Of a stretch of 64,000 nucleotides of DNA, positions 43,901-57,073 are shown one piece after another (the first letter of the stretch is position 1; each line of letters starts with the position of its first letter). Position numbers and translations under genes: made by a program. The stretch is from positions 216,825,442 through 216,889,441 of the forward strand of contig NC_090450.1 in assembly GCF_031143425.1 (NCBI RefSeq). The letters are read 5' to 3'. This DNA is from Pleurodeles waltl. Its lineage: Eukaryota > Chordata > Amphibia > Caudata > Salamandridae. The notes beneath the pieces were generated by a model. It saw nothing but the letters and a program-made list of their open reading frames with translations, was not told the origin of the DNA and did not search any database.

Positions 43901-46463
43901 ATATCAAAATTAGCTGTAGTTGTTCATCATAAGTTGGTGCACACTGCTGTATATCTCTAGACACATATTTCTAGCTTTAGCGCTTCATCAGTAGAGAGCA
44001 GATGTGTTAAAGAGCAACGAAGATGCGTCTGGGGCTGCTAGAAATGCTACCAAATTCCTCTCAGGTCACAGTACCACTCACAGGCACATAGGTGCATCTC
44101 TAAAGCTGTTCTGCTTTCTTGCTCATGGGAGCATTTTAAACAGAACCGGGGTTGGGAGCATACTGCCTCACATTCCAACACAGTTCACCCCTTTGCATCC
44201 TGTTAAATACAGTTCACAATTGGTGCTCACTTCAAAATTAGCTGTAGTTTTTCACCAAAGTTGGTGCAGACATTGCTGTACATCCCTATACACATATTTC
44301 TGGGTGTATCCCTTCACCAGTGGAGAGTAGAAGGAGTAGCGTAAAAAGAAAATTCATCTGGGGTTGCTGGCAATGCTGCCAAATTCCTCCCAGGTCACAG
44401 TACCACAACCAGGTGTAGCTCCACGAAGGGTCAGCTTGCTGGCTCAAGGTAGCCTTTAAAACAGAAGGGGTGTTAAGAGCACACTGCCTCACATTACAAC
44501 ATACTTAATCTCTTTTCATCCTGGTAAATGCAGTTCACAAATTGTGCTTACCTCAAAATTAGCTGTAGTTTTTCACCAAAGTTGGTGCAGACGTAGCTGT
44601 TTATCTTTAGACATGCATTTCTGGGTTTAGCCCTTTATCAGCAGAGAACAGAAGTAGTAGGGAGCAAAGAAAATTCATCAGGGTTTGCAGGAAATTCTGC
44701 ACTATTCCTCTCATTTCACAGTACCACTCACAGGCATATAGGTGCATCACCAAAGCTCATCAGCTTGCTGGCGTAAGGGAGCCTTTTAACAGAACGGGGG
44801 TTTGGGAGCACACTGCCTCACATCCCAGCAAAGTTCACCCCTTTGCATCCTAGTAAATGCCATTCACAATTAGTGTTTGCTTCAAAATTAGATGTAATTG
44901 TTCACCAATCGTTGGTGCAGACACTGCTGTATATCTCTTGACATTTGTTTCTGTGTTTAGCCCTTCACCAGTAGACAGGAGAAGTGGTAGAAAGCAAAGC
45001 AAAATTAATGTGGGGTAATTGGAAGTGCTGCAAACTTCCTCTCAGGTCACAGTACCACTCACAGGCACACGTGCATCTCTAAAGCTCTTCAGCTTGTTGG
45101 CTCCTGGGAACCTTTAAAATAGAAGCAGGTTGGAAGCACACTACCTCACATTCCAACACAGTTCACCCCTTTGCATACTGGTTAATTCAGTTCACAGTTA
45201 GTGCTTACCTCAAAATTAGCTGTCATTTTTCACCAAAACTGGTGCAGACAATGCTATATATTTCTGGACACTTGTTTCTGGATTTAGCCCTTCAACAGTG
45301 GAGAGCAGAAGTAGTACACAGTAAAGAAAATAAATCTGGAATTCTTTGCAGTGCTGTCAAATACTTCTCAGGTCACAGTACCATGCACATGTGCATCTCC
45401 AAGACTCGTCATATTGCTGGCTTGAGGGAGCCTTTTAATCAGAAAGAGGGTTAGGAGCACACTGCCTCACATCCCAGCACAGTTCACCTCTTTGAATCCC
45501 AGTAAATGCAGTTCACAATTAGTGCTTACTTCAAAATTATCTGTAGTTTTTCACCAAAGCTGCTGTGGACACTGCAAACACTGCAGAGCAAAGAAAATTC
45601 ATCTGGGGTTGCTGGCAATGCTTCTAAATTAATCTCAATTCACAGTACCACTCACAGGCAGACAGGTGCGTCTCCAAAGCTCATCTGCTTGCTGGCTCAA
45701 GGGAGCCTTTTAAACAAAAGTGGAGTTGGGAGCACTCTGTTTCACATCGGAGCACAGTTCGCCCCATTGCATCCTGGTAAATGCAGTTCACAATTGGTGT
45801 TTACTTGAAAATTTGCTGTAGTTTTTCACCAAAGTTTGAGCAGACATCGCTGTATTCTCTAAACGTGTTTCCTGGTTTAACCCTTCATCAGTGGAGAGTA
45901 GGAGTAGTAGGTAGCAAAAGATATTCATCTGAGGTTTCTGGCAATGCTGTCAAATTCCTCTAAGGTCACAGTACCACTCAGGCACGCAGGTGCATCTCCA
46001 GAGCTCTTCACCTTGCTGGCTCAAGAAAGACTTTTCATCAGAAGTGGGGTTGTGAGTACACTGTCTCACTTCCCAGCACTGTCCGCCATTGCATCCTGGT
46101 AAATGCAGTTAACCATTCGTGCTTACTTTGAAATTAGCTGTAGTTTTTCAACAAAGTTGGTGCAGACATTGCTATACAGTATATCTCTAGACACGTGTTT
46201 CTGTGTTTAGCCGTTCATCAATAGATAGCAGAAGTGTTAGAGAGCAAATACAATTAATCTGGGGTTGCTAGAAGTGCTTCTAAATTCCTCTCAGGTCACA
46301 GTACCACTCACAGGTCCACAGGGGCATCTCCAAAGCTTGTCAACTTGCTGGCTCAAGGGAGCCTTTTAAACAGAAAGGGGGTTGGGAGCATACTGCCTCA
46401 CATCCCAGCACAGTTCTTCCCTTTGCATCCTGGTAAATTAAGTTCACAATTAGTGCTTTTGGT
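40995..46463. repeat. Satellite array, about 327-bp unit, 16-17 copies
   Basis: A head-to-tail array. The landmark TTTTTCACCAAAGTTGGTG recurs near 41099, 41428, 41757, 42088, 42412, 42942, 43264, 43592, 43918, 44247, 44569, 44897, 45226, 45548, 45823 and 46143. The spacing is about 320-330 bp, except a longer step at 42412-42942 (a unit with an internal loss) and a shorter one at 45548-45823. Each unit has the words CCTCTCAGGTCACAGTACCA and GCATCCTGGTAAATGCAGTT. Unit-to-unit divergence is visible. Short open frames inside are incidental. Confidence 0.95.
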
Positions 46464-48534
46464 TCTTTTAATATTGTCAACATTGCTGTCAAGGCAAGAT
46501 GTTGGCCAAATCCGGCTTATTACTACTGGCTCTGGCATAATGGCGGTAATGCTTTTGAATTTGCTATGACATAAACATCACAGAATGTTTCAAGTATGCT
46601 TCCTCTTAATGGACATCTGCTGACTTCCTTATACATTTTTTGCTGTGTTATGAATTTATTTTGGAAGGTGCAATTGTGCATGCTGCCTAAAACAGGTGCT
46701 AACAAATGTAACTACTGACCAATACCAGTATACATACTAATAGTACAGCACTGTTGGCAATGGAAACACATCTCCATTAAAAAAGATATCCGCACACTGT
46801 CTCAGTTGAAACGCTTTACAAAAGTGAAAGCGCGTTCCTATTAAAAGGAAACTCTGCTCCTAACGCGACTCGGTCCTACTGAATGTAAAATCACTGCCAA
46901 CAAGCACTGTTAGTCCCATTAGAATACTAAGAAAACTAACAAACTCAGGTTGTGACCAATTAAATTAAAGGTGTAATATAATTGTGGGACAAGTGCGAGC
47001 AATGTCTATAGATTCTGCATAACGGTAGGCAAATGCAAATACTGTCCATAGATATCAGCATTGTTGACAGGTGCAAGCAAGGAGCATTGCTGAGAAGCTC
47101 AGATGCCACCTGCTAGTTGAGGGCAGACTTTAGTTAACACACATAACTCCACGATTCCAAGGAATTGAAGAGCATGCTGACAGAAAAGGATGGTGTCTGT
47201 GCTAAAGCGACATACAGAACAGTTGATGTCGACTCAGCAACTTCCCAGTCATACGCCTTCTGAATTTAACAAATAAGGGACAATCTTAAGTATACACCTG
47301 TGAGAAATAGTACTTCTTTGATTGTAAAAGCACTCCATAGTTTTCACCTAATTTCACCCAATTCTGGCTGTCCATGGGTGAAGTCTTATCACAAACGTCA
47401 ATACTGCAGTCTCTTCGTTAGTAACGGTGCTGTGGGTACCTTCATCTCCTACATTAATGCAGAACCTTGTGTCAACATTAACAAACCCAGAATGTTTCTC
47501 TACTTGGAGTCCTCGCAATGGGTTTCAGTGTGTTTTGTGTGCGCTCATATTAAGTTGTTTTGTGGGAGGATATATTGATTACACCATAGTGAGCTGTATT
47601 ACATCAGAAATGGAACAATCAGATGATCAAGGTACAGGTAAAATATAAATCATTTGTTGACAGAAATGGCATGGGAAGAGAGAGGATGTGAATTTTAAGC
47701 TGAGTATTGAAAAAAGAAAGAGAGCAGTGTGAGTAGATAATGGTGGCATACGAAGTATTGCGGGAAGTGAAGGAGAAGCCGAGAACAGGGCAGGGAAGAT
47801 AGCCAGTAAGAAATGATTAGAGAAGTTTGGAATGTGGTTCAGGGATTGTATAACAAGTAATGCAAGGTAACGTTGGACTAGGCTCTGCGTGCGTTTAAAG
47901 CAATGCAAAAAAAATGACACTTGTGGAAAATGGACTGAGAATGGTCAGAGAAACAAGAGTAAAAGGGTTAAAAAAAAGATTGATAGAGGCAATTGGGGAA
48001 AAGTGGAAGAGTAAAAATGCATTAGAGAGAAAGTCAACCAGAAGACTGGAAAAGTGAGAATCAAATGACATTTGTGAAAGTTATGAAGTTTCTATAATAG
48101 CGGATAAATTGAAATATCAAAGGTGGTGGTAGAGAGTTTGAGTGATCTCAGAAATTAATAAAATGTGCAGATTTTGCAAAAATTTACAAATACAATGAAT
48201 TTGGTCCTGGAAGCACAGAGCTCCTGCACCATAAACCCTCAAACCCCTTCCGAGCACTAGAACAACTGATGGCCTTCAGACCCACTTAGAAAAGCTACAC
48301 TGTGAGAATGCCATCTTAGGCATTGTGTAGACAGGGCAAGAAGCAGGAATGTGTAGTGGAAACTCACCAGTCTGAGGAGAAGGTCAGGCAGCCTGCAGCA
48401 ACTATGCGCAACATTAGGCACAGTCTGCCTGGTTCTTTACGACTGCGTGGCCTGATCGTCATTGATGCCATCACCTATGGGAAGCCGTTCATGTCAAAAT
48501 TACAGCTCCCTACATAGGACACCTCCTGGAATGC
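46464..48534. other. Intergenic stretch with no gene
   Basis: Moderately AT-rich DNA after the end of the satellite. No gene or repeat that I can name. Confidence 0.4.
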
Positions 48535-49700
48535 ATAGCGTGTTGCAAAATTAATATGACATACACCAGAATGAATGTACTATGTGTCAAAATAAATATG
48601 ATACCTGGCAGGATGAATCTGACTTGAACCAAAACAAATATGAAACCAGGCAAAGGGAATATGTTACTTAGTGATTATAATGAATAACTCACACTCAGAA
48701 TTGAATAAGAGATATACTGAAATATATATCAATCATACTGAAATAAATATGGCCCTCACTGTAAATAATAAAGCAATCACTGAAACACATACAATATTTG
48801 TCAAAAAAGAATGAAACATCTCTTGAAATGACTGACATATGCCAAGAGGAATATGACACACATTGGAATGAATATGACAGCTTGAAATGAATATAAGGTA
48901 CTGAAATGAAAACGCATTATTCTAAAAGGAATATAATGTGCAATGAACATTACATTTATAAAAAAATGAATATGGTCTGCATTGAAAGTAATATGATACA
49001 CATTGACATGATTATAATATGTGTTGCAATTGGTATGAGTCATGTTAAAATCAATATCATGCGTTAATATGAATGAGACATCTATTGAAAGGAATATGAC
49101 ACATGCTAAGATGAATATGACATGAAATGAATATGAGCCCTTCTGAAATTAATTCACCATGCCTTAAACTGAATATGACACATGCTGACGTTAAAATGAA
49201 ACTTGTCAAAATGAATGTTATGCTTTGAAATCAATATGATATACAGCAACATGAATACTGCATATATTGAAATGAATTTGACCTATGTTGAAATGGATAT
49301 GACCCATATTAAAATTATAATGTCAGGTGTTAAGGTGAATATGACATCCACTGACACGAATATGCTATTCATTTAAAGCAATATGACACGTGTTAAGATT
49401 TATATGAACCATTTTCAAATGAATATGATATCTGATGAAGTTGATATGACCCATATCAAAATTTATATGACATTCATTAAAATTAATATGACACTTATTG
49501 AAATGGATATGAAACTATATGAGATAGATATAGCATGCTTTGAAATGAATAAAGCACATATCGAAATGAACACAAGCCATGTGTAAATTAAAATGCTCAC
49601 TGTTTAAATATGGCTTGCCTTGAATCAATGTTGATTTGCTTTCAAATTAACAATACATATTGAAATTAATATTACATATTCTGAAAGGATATGATATAAA
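48535..49700 (+). repeat. Left arm of long inverted repeat, made of AATATGA-type subrepeats
   Basis: About 1.1 kb of degenerate, roughly 21-bp repeats with the pattern GAAATGAATATGACACAT. It aligns collinearly and inverted with 61099-62585: both have GGCCCTCACTGTAAA near the outer edge, a shared CATTGACATGATTA block in the middle, and GATTTGCTTTNAAATTAA at the inner edge. The left arm lacks about 0.35 kb of the right one. Open frames are artefacts of the repeat. Confidence 0.85.
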
Positions 49701-49761
49701 CACAAATTAATAAAATAAAATAAATATATGTTTTCGACTATGTGCTACATTTATTTTTTGA

Positions 49762-50201
49762 CGGCTTTTGGACTCTGAGCACTTTACCACTGCTAACCAG
49801 TACTACAGTGCAAGTGCTCTCTGTCTAAATTGACCTGATGATTGGTTTATCCATGAATGGCATAGTTGTTTTACCCGTAAGTCACTAGTATATTGCAACA
49901 TGTGTGCCCAGGACCTGTAAATCAAATGCTACTATTAGGCCTGCAGCACTGATTGTGCCACCCACATGAGTAGCCCTATAAACATGTTTCAGACCTGCTA
50001 CTGCAGTGTCTGTGTGTGCAGTTTTAAACTGCCCTTTCAACCTGGCAAGTGCACCCACTTGCCAAGCCCAAACCTTCCTTTTTACTACATGTAAGGTACC
50101 CCTAAGGTAGCCCCAAGGCAGCCCCATGGGCAGGGTGCAGTGTATTTAAAAGGTAGGACATATACTGGGGCATTTTACATGTCCTGATAATGAAATACTG
50201 G
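49762..50201 (+). repeat. LTR-like repeat, family C, 5' fragment
   Basis: Similar to the complement of 39720-39290. It is cut where the family A LTR-like repeat begins at 50202. Confidence 0.6.
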
Positions 50202-51884
50202 TGTAGGAAAGTACCATCTTCCTTGGCATGTTACCCCCATTTTTACCTGTATGTCAGTATGTTTTTGCCTGTCTCACTGGGATCCTGATGGACTAATGTG
50301 TGTGTCTGTATAGTGCTTGACTGTGTCACTGAGGCTCTGCTAACGAGAACCTCAGTGCTTATGCTCTTTCTGCTTTTCAATTGGTCACTGTAGGCTAGGT
50401 ACTTCATTTACCAAGTTCAATTGGCACACTGGGCCCCCTAATAAGTCCCTAGTATATGGTACCTAGGTACCCAGGGCATTGGGGCTGCAGGAGATCCATA
50501 TGGGATGAAGCATTTCTTTTGCCACCCATAGGGAGCTCAGACAAACTCTTGCACAGGCCTACCATTGCAGCCTGCCTGAAATAGTGCACACACTGTTTCA
50601 CAGCCATTTTCACTGCACTTAAGTAACTTATAAGTCACCTATATGTCTAACCCTCACTTGCTGAAGGTTAGGTGCAAAGTTACTAAGTGTGAGGGAACCC
50701 TTGCACTAGCAAAGGTGCCCCCACATAGTTCAGGGCCATTTCCCGGGACTTTGTGAGTGAGGGGACGCCATTACATGTGTGCACTACATATAGGTCAAAA
50801 CCTATATGTAGCTTCACAATGGTAACTCTGAATATGGCCATGTAACATGTCTAAGATCATGGAATTGTCCCCCCATTCCAAATTTGGTATTGGGGAGCCA
50901 ATTCCATGCATCCTGGGTGTTCCAACATGGACCCCCAGTACTGCCTAACCAGCTCTCTGGGGCTTGCACTGTAGCTACAGCTACTACCCCTAACAGACAG
51001 GGTTATGAGCTCCTGGGGTCTGAGCAGCTCAGTCCCAGGAAGGCAGAACAAAGCATTTCCTCTGAGAGCATGGTGTTACACCCTCTCCCTGTGGAAATAG
51101 GTGTTACAGGCTGGGGAGGGTTAGCCCACGGGTGGTGCCCAGAGCTCCTCCAGTGTGTCCCAGACTTCAACCATTTTGCTTTGCAAGGTGTGGGGGCACT
51201 CTGGAGGGCTCTGAGTATCCAGTGCCAGCAAGTGACGTCAGAGACCCCACCTGATAGTTCCTTACCTGATGAGGTAGCCAAACCCCAACTCAGGGCTATT
51301 TATGGTCTCTCCTGTGGGTTCTCTTCAGATTCTGCTTGCAAGTTTTCTTCAGCAATCCTATGCAACTACTACTTCATCCTCTGACCTCGGATCAACTACA
51401 GCCTGCTCCAGGAACCGCTGTAACAGCAACAAAGTATCCACAAGGGATACTTTTCATCCGCAACTTTAGCTCCAGCCAGCAGCTGCAACAGTTTCCATGG
51501 TGTGCATGCTCTGGGGACTCCCTGTCTTCATCCTACACCAGAAGGTCAAAAGAAACATCCTGTGGGATGACAGATTCACTCCGCTCACGCAGGCACTTTC
51601 CAAGATGATGACCGGTACCCTTGGACTCCTCTCACAGCGATGAGCGTGCTCCTAAGGACACAGAGGGTGGACCCCATTGACATAGGCTATCCTGAAGTTT
51701 CTGACGCAATTTGGAGGAGGTAGGACCTTGCCTTTCCTGAGAGTGACAGTACCCCTGTGTACTGCGTCTTCTTTACCTCCTGAGGCCTCTGTGCACTATT
51801 TGCAGAATTCCTTCGTGCACAGCCTGGCCCAGGTCCCCAGCACTCCATCCTGTGACGCTCAACTTGCTGAGTTGTTCTCTTTGT
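50202..51884 (+). repeat. LTR-like repeat, family A, truncated copy
   Basis: Starts TGTAGGAAAGTACCATC and matches the first about 1.8 kb of 57074-60000 with scattered differences and gaps. It stops shortly after the GAGTTGTTCTC block, about 1.1 kb short of the other copy's end. No coding frame. Confidence 0.7.
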
Positions 51885-52468
51885 AGGTTAGAAACATATG
51901 TTTAAAGGAGTGTTTTGTGGTACAGGTACATACTACCGAAACCTACTCTGAAGGGACATGTGTCTGCATTTGCTAGGCCACATGTCCACACATGCACAGG
52001 GAAGATACTTTCCGTGCCCACCATGCCAGCCCTTTCATTGTCATTCAAGTGTAAGGGTGAAGTCTGTACTATGATAGTTGCCTGTAGGGACTGCATGCAT
52101 TGAGTCAGTGTTGCAGAGTGTAAATTTGTTTGTCCAATCAGGCCTAACGAGTTTACCCTTCAGAAACCACATTGCTGTGTGGTGTTTCACAATGGCTCAC
52201 ATCACAGTACATGTTGCTGGAGCGTCGAATACCTGATGTCGTTAGGCTTTCTTATTCATTGTATGCCTTGGGCAGGGTAGTGGGTTAGTCTGCAGATGAA
52301 TCCAAAAGTGTGTAGTCATGTCCCTGTACTTCTTGGCATGTGCTTCACACTTGTGGTGTGTTGACAAATTGCCCATTTTATGCTTGGTGTTTCTGACTTG
52401 TGTGACACAACCATTTGAGCAAAAACTTGTGTTTGTACTCGCTTGATTTGTCTCTTGCATCCATATAG
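51885..52468. other. Non-coding part of Harbinger copy 3
   Basis: No gene found. The end (CATATAG) is the likely acceptor before the Myb exon. Confidence 0.35.
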
Positions 52469-52737
52469 GTAAACACCCATTAAAAGAAGGAGAATTGGAG
52501 AGCCATCGCCCAGGTGGTGCAGACCCTGGGGTTCCATAGCCAGCAAAGTGCCCACTGTTGCAAGAGGTGGAAGGACCTGAGGTGCTGGGCCAGAAGATCT
52601 CAGAGATTCAGATAGGGCTGTCTTCCCAACGTAGGCAGGCACACCTCGAAGCATGACCCCCTTAGGGGCCCGCATTCTGGCAGTAGCATACCTGGTCCTT
52701 GATGGGCATTTGCAGGGAGCACAGCAGCCACAATGAG
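52469..52737 (+). pseudogene. Harbinger Myb2-type exon 2, copy 3
   Basis: Directly after CATATAG the frame reads VNTH, stop, KKENWRAIAQVVQTLG and FHSQQSAHCCKRWKDLRCWAR. This aligns residue by residue with exon 2 of copy 2 (16980-16710). It keeps both Trp codons that are TAG in copy 2. A second part in another frame, RARILAVAYLVLDGHLQGAQ, shows at least one frameshift. It is part of a Myb/SANT-like partner gene and is non-functional. Confidence 0.75.
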
Positions 52738-54632
52738 TTCAGTACATATTACTGCCTGTCACACAGACAAGTTAATGTGTTAGGTTCTGACAACTCCTCC
52801 TGATGACTGGGCATGGGCCATGTGTGACACACAAGATGAGTAATTGTGTACATATGTAATTTGGTGCATATTGATGTGCCTTGCCTAGTAGCCCAGGGAC
52901 CTAGATCACAACTGAGTACAATACACAAAACAATTGCTCTCAGAGGACAACACATTGCTTTGTACAGTGATCCATCAAAGAAGGTTTGTTGTTGTAGTGG
53001 GTCTAAATTCTACGCAACAGACCACTATTCCTCAGTGTTACAGTCCAAAGAAAAAGAAGTGATGGCTCACTGTCCTCAGCCATGTGTCTGGTTAAGTGAA
53101 TAAATTGGCATCTGCTCCCAAGAGGCCACTTGTTTTCGGTGTGTGATAAGTGCTGGTGCCTCACTACTGTCTGACATGTGAAGGTGGCATCACACATGTG
53201 ACAGAGCATACATTGTTCTTTGGGTGCAGCTACAGATCAAAACTTTCCCTTGGTAAGTGGTGAATGTCCATTGACATGATTTATGTCCCTGTTTCACTGT
53301 TGCAAACATTTCTTGTGCTGACATGTTAGCATATGTCCTATTCTCTTTTAACAAAATGTGTACACTGATGTTTCATGCTTTGTCTACCTGTGCTCACAGG
53401 AAGGTTTCTATATTCCCTCACTTATAGTTGCATGCCAACCTGTCTTTGGAATTTGACATATGCAATGGGGTGACATTTTATGTGGTGCCACAGACTGGAG
53501 TGTGTCACTATTGATTGTGGGCTCACACATACTCTCACCCATCATTGCATGTCATTTGGCATGTACAACTTCAGTAGCAAGGAGAGATATGACATGTAGG
53601 ACTAGAGGTTTTACACACAATGTCCATTTCCATGCCATTGATGTGGCATCAAGTGGCAAAGTGCACTACACATGTTAAATGAGAAAGATTTGTTGCCTGA
53701 CTGTTGGCACACATCATGGAGTGACTTGCAGTTTTGTTGGAATCACATGTAGTTGGGTAGAACCATTCATCCACGGACATCTAGGTTTGCAGGACCAAAA
53801 TGGACACAGTGATGTAGCTTCCCATTGGACAACATGTCCAGGGCCTTCTACAAGCTCTTGTAAATCCCTGGGCCTCTCCAATATACAAAGAACTAATGGC
53901 TTCTACTGATGCTATCAGAGTTTGTCATTGTAAGGGGTGCCATGTAGTAGTGGTGATTTTCCGGGGGCTAGCTGTTTCATTGTGTTATGTATTTTAGCAA
54001 CATATCTCCCTGTCAAATTGCACATTTTGACTACAGTGTACATTTCCTTGCCAAATATGTAGTATATCTGAGCAACATTAGTACTACCTCCATGACTCAA
54101 TTAGGACAATTTACACATGGTGAAGTGTGCATTGTTGACATGTTTCCAGTGTGATGTGAGTATTTCCATGTACCCTTCTTCGGGTTACTGTACTGCTGTC
54201 AGCAGCATGGCAGGATTTGGAGCATCATTTCTTATTGTTGTGTTATTGAGTATGTGACAAATAGATGTCTGCATGACCTTGTGTGGGATCTGTTGGAATG
54301 AACTTGGCATTGGCCTACTATTGTATGACAACAGGTAACAGGTATGCTCCATGAGGCAAAGCATTGAAGGTGATATGGTCTTCTACTTGTTCAATGGTTA
54401 TTATGATGGCACAACTTCATCCCATGCTATTGGAGATCTGAAACCTGATTTTTCTGTGGGCAACTGTTGACAGTTCATATGACATACATACATATGTATG
54501 ATTCATGTAGGAGCCACCTTGAAGTAGTTTGTTGCTGGGGCCTGCTTGACATCATGGTACTGTTTGTAAATCACAGCTTTTGTTCAGGTGTGATCAGGAA
54601 CATGTGGATTCCTTTTTCCCCTTTGTATTTGG
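52738..54632. other. Intron-like interval of Harbinger copy 3
   Basis: About 1.9 kb with no coding frame that I trust, between two recognisable Myb2-type exons. In copy 2 the same interval is only about 0.36 kb. Confidence 0.45.
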
Positions 54633-55140
54633 AGCATCATCCCAGGCAAATGAAGGAGACAGGGCGAAACCAAGTGGGGAAGCATCTGGCCACGGTACCC
54701 CCAGTCATGATACCACCGACACGGAGGGATCCAGTAGCCCGGAAGGTGAGGGGAGTGCCACAGAGGACACAGGATCAACCTCGTCATCTTTATATTCTAT
54801 CTCCACTGGCCACTCCTTAGCGGTGGGGGACCCATCAGGTATCAGTTCCTATACCATCCTTGTCCGCCACCCCCAGTACTAGCACCACCCTTCCTCTTTG
54901 CTCCCCACCCAATTGGCCATGCACACTCACCTAAGAAGGTGGGCGTCTCCTTTGCCCTAGGTACCTCAGTGCCAGCCCCTGTTACTCCTGCTGCCCTGAG
55001 TGAGAAGGCTATTGACCTCCTGAGGAGTATCAGGAGGTCAATAGCCTTCTGTGGGGCAGACTGCCATTGTGAATACCATCCAGGAGTTGGTAAGCCAACT
55101 TCAGACAAATACTTTCCTGGAAGACATTCATAGTGAGATG
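54633..55140 (+). pseudogene. Harbinger Myb2-type exon 3, copy 3, first part
   Basis: After a TCCCAG acceptor the frame reads QANEGDRAKPSGEASGHGTP, then a Ser/Thr/Gly-rich acidic region, as in copy 2. In other frames GVSFALGTSVPAPVTPAALS and EKAIDLLRSI correspond to copy 2 at about 16050-15970. A short self-complementary duplication at 54998-55050 (CTATTGACCTCCTGAGGAG, its inverse following) interrupts it. The exon is then cut by a LINE at 55141. Confidence 0.65.
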
Positions 55141-56706
55141 TCAATCAATCCATCAGGAATTTGTAAAGCACACTACTCACCCATGAGGGTCTCAAGTCGC
55201 TTAGGAGGAGGGGAGAAAGGGGGAGTGTTCCTACTGCTCAAGCAGCCAGGTCATGAGAAGTTTCCTGAAGGTAAGGAGTTGTTTGGCCTTGTGCAGGTGG
55301 GTTGGAAGAGTGTTAGAGTGTTCCACATTTTGGTGGCGAGGTGCGAGAATGATCTACCGCTGGTTGTAGTTCTGCGGATGCGTGGGACGCTTGCGAGGAC
55401 GAGGACGGTGGAGCGGAGATGCCGAGTCAGGGTGTAGAAGGAGAGCCGTCTGTTGAGGTATTCTGGTCCGGTGTTGTACAGTGCTTTGTGAGCATGGGTG
55501 ATTATTTTGTTGACTGGGAGCCGGTGCAGGTTTCTCAGGTGGTCTGTGATGTGGCAGGGGTGGGGGATGTCCAAGATGAGGCGTGCAGAGGCGTTCTGGA
55601 TGCAGTGCAGCCTCTTCTGGAGTTTGGCCGTGGTTCCTGCGTAGAGGGCATTGCCATAGTCCAGTTTGCTGCTTACAAGGGCTTGGGTGGCTGTGCTTCT
55701 AGTTTCTGTGGGTATCCATTTGTAGATCTTTCGGAGCATGCGGAGGGTGTTGAAGCAGGAGGAGAAGATGGCATTGACTTGTTGGGTCATGGATAATGGG
55801 GAGTCCAAGATGAATCCTGGGTTGCGTGCGTTGTCGGTGGGAGTCTGAGCAGCTCCGAGAGTGGCAGGGCACCAGGAGTCATCCCATGCGGAAGGGGTGG
55901 AGTCGAAGATGAGGACTTCCGTCTTGTCAGAATTGAGTTTGAGGCATCCATTCGGTGATGGCCTTCATTCCTTCGTGGAGGTTGGTCTTGGCTGAGTCCT
56001 TGGTGAGGGATAGGATCAGCTGGGTGTTGTCGGCATATGAGATGATGTTGAGGTTGTGGGATCGGGTGATGTTAGCAAGCAGGGCCATGTAGACGTTCAA
56101 GAGGGTCGGGCTGAGGGACGAACCCTGGGGTACAGCGCATATGATTTTGGTGGCCTCCGAGCAGAATGGGGGGGAGGCTGACTGTCTGGGTTCTGCCGGT
56201 GAGAAAAGAGGTGACCCAGTCCAGGGTTCTGTCATGGATTCCTGCATTGTTGAGGCATGAACGTAGGGTGTGCTGGCAGATGGTGTTGAACACGGCCGAG
56301 AGGTCCAGGAGGATGAGGACCGCGGTTTCGCCTTTGTCCAGTATGGTTCTGATGTAATCGTTGGCAACGATGAGGGCGATTTCGGTACTGTGGTTGCTGC
56401 GGAATCTGGATTGGGAAGGGTCCAGGGTGCAGTTTTCCTCGAGGAAGCAGGTTAGTTGTCTGTTGACAGCTTTCTCTATGAATTTTGCCGGGAAGGGAAG
56501 CAGGGCGATAGGCCGGAAGTTCTTGAGGATTTTTTGAGGGGGGCGTTGATCTCGGCATGTTTCCAGCTCTCCGTAAAGGTGGCAGACTCAAAGGAGCTGT
56601 TGATGATCTTCTGTAGTTGGGGTGCGATGACGGAGCTTGCTTTGTAGAGGATGTGGTGAGTACAGGGGTCATATGGAGAGCCGGAGTGGATGGTGTTCAT
56701 GATTTC
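55141..56706 (-). mobile_element. L2/CR1-like LINE, 5'-truncated, antisense, inside Harbinger copy 3
   Basis: The minus strand runs from the end of the endonuclease/linker (NTIHSGSPYDPCTHHILYKA at 56700) through the reverse transcriptase to a 3' end with TGCTTTACAAATTCC and a short GATTGATTGA tail at 55141-55150. The Harbinger exon resumes at 56707 (VSGLQKSFQALASS). It is the same family as 28168-29392. Confidence 0.88.
55250..56700 (-). pseudogene. L2/CR1-like reverse transcriptase, frameshifted
   Basis: Readable blocks in several frames are FESATFTESWKHAEINAPLKK, MFNTICQHTLRSCLNNAGIH, WVTSFLTGRTQTVSLPP, SYADNTQLILSLTKD (motif C changed from ADD to ADN), and then LRMLRKIYKWIPTETR and HCIQNASARLILDIPHPC in the thumb. 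It needs at least four frame changes. Motif C Asp to Asn would by itself impair catalysis in this family. Confidence 0.8.
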
Positions 56707-57073
56707 GACTGTGTCTGGCCTACAGAAATCTTTTCAGGCTCTGGCCTCCTCAGTGATGACAGCAATCTATCCCCAATCCTCCCTCCCACATCCTCTCTCT
56801 TCCCTATCCAAATTCCCTATCCCCCTACTTGTCCTAAGCACACAGACACATTCTCATGCACCAACCTCAACGCACACAAGCAGCACACAGCAACAAAAAC
56901 TCTACCAGGCACACCGGCCTGCAGGCACTCTACACTCACCCAAAGACACCAGATCAGCCACAATTTCAACAGACACTCCCACTGACCCACACACCACATC
57001 CACCATTCCCAAAGACACCACCACAACACCCAGTGACACATCCATCACACTCACCATACGCCCAAACAACACC
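56707..57073 (+). pseudogene. Harbinger Myb2-type exon 3, copy 3, second part
   Basis: VSGLQKSFQALASSVMTAIY resumes the exon cut at 55140. A Thr/Pro/His-rich tail follows (TQTHSHAPTSTHTSSTQQQ), to the family A LTR-like repeat at 57074. It matches 15900-15300 of copy 2 on minus. Confidence 0.7.

Noticed and set aside
40995..46463. Many open frames of 60-110 codons in the tandem array
   Set aside because: They repeat with the satellite period, change frame between units and have no domain.
40995..46463. CRISPR array
   Set aside because: Units of about 327 bp with no spacer-repeat alternation, in a eukaryotic genome.
48535..49700. Met/Ile-rich open frames
   Set aside because: They are translations of the AATATGA-type short repeats; the same happens in the inverted arm.
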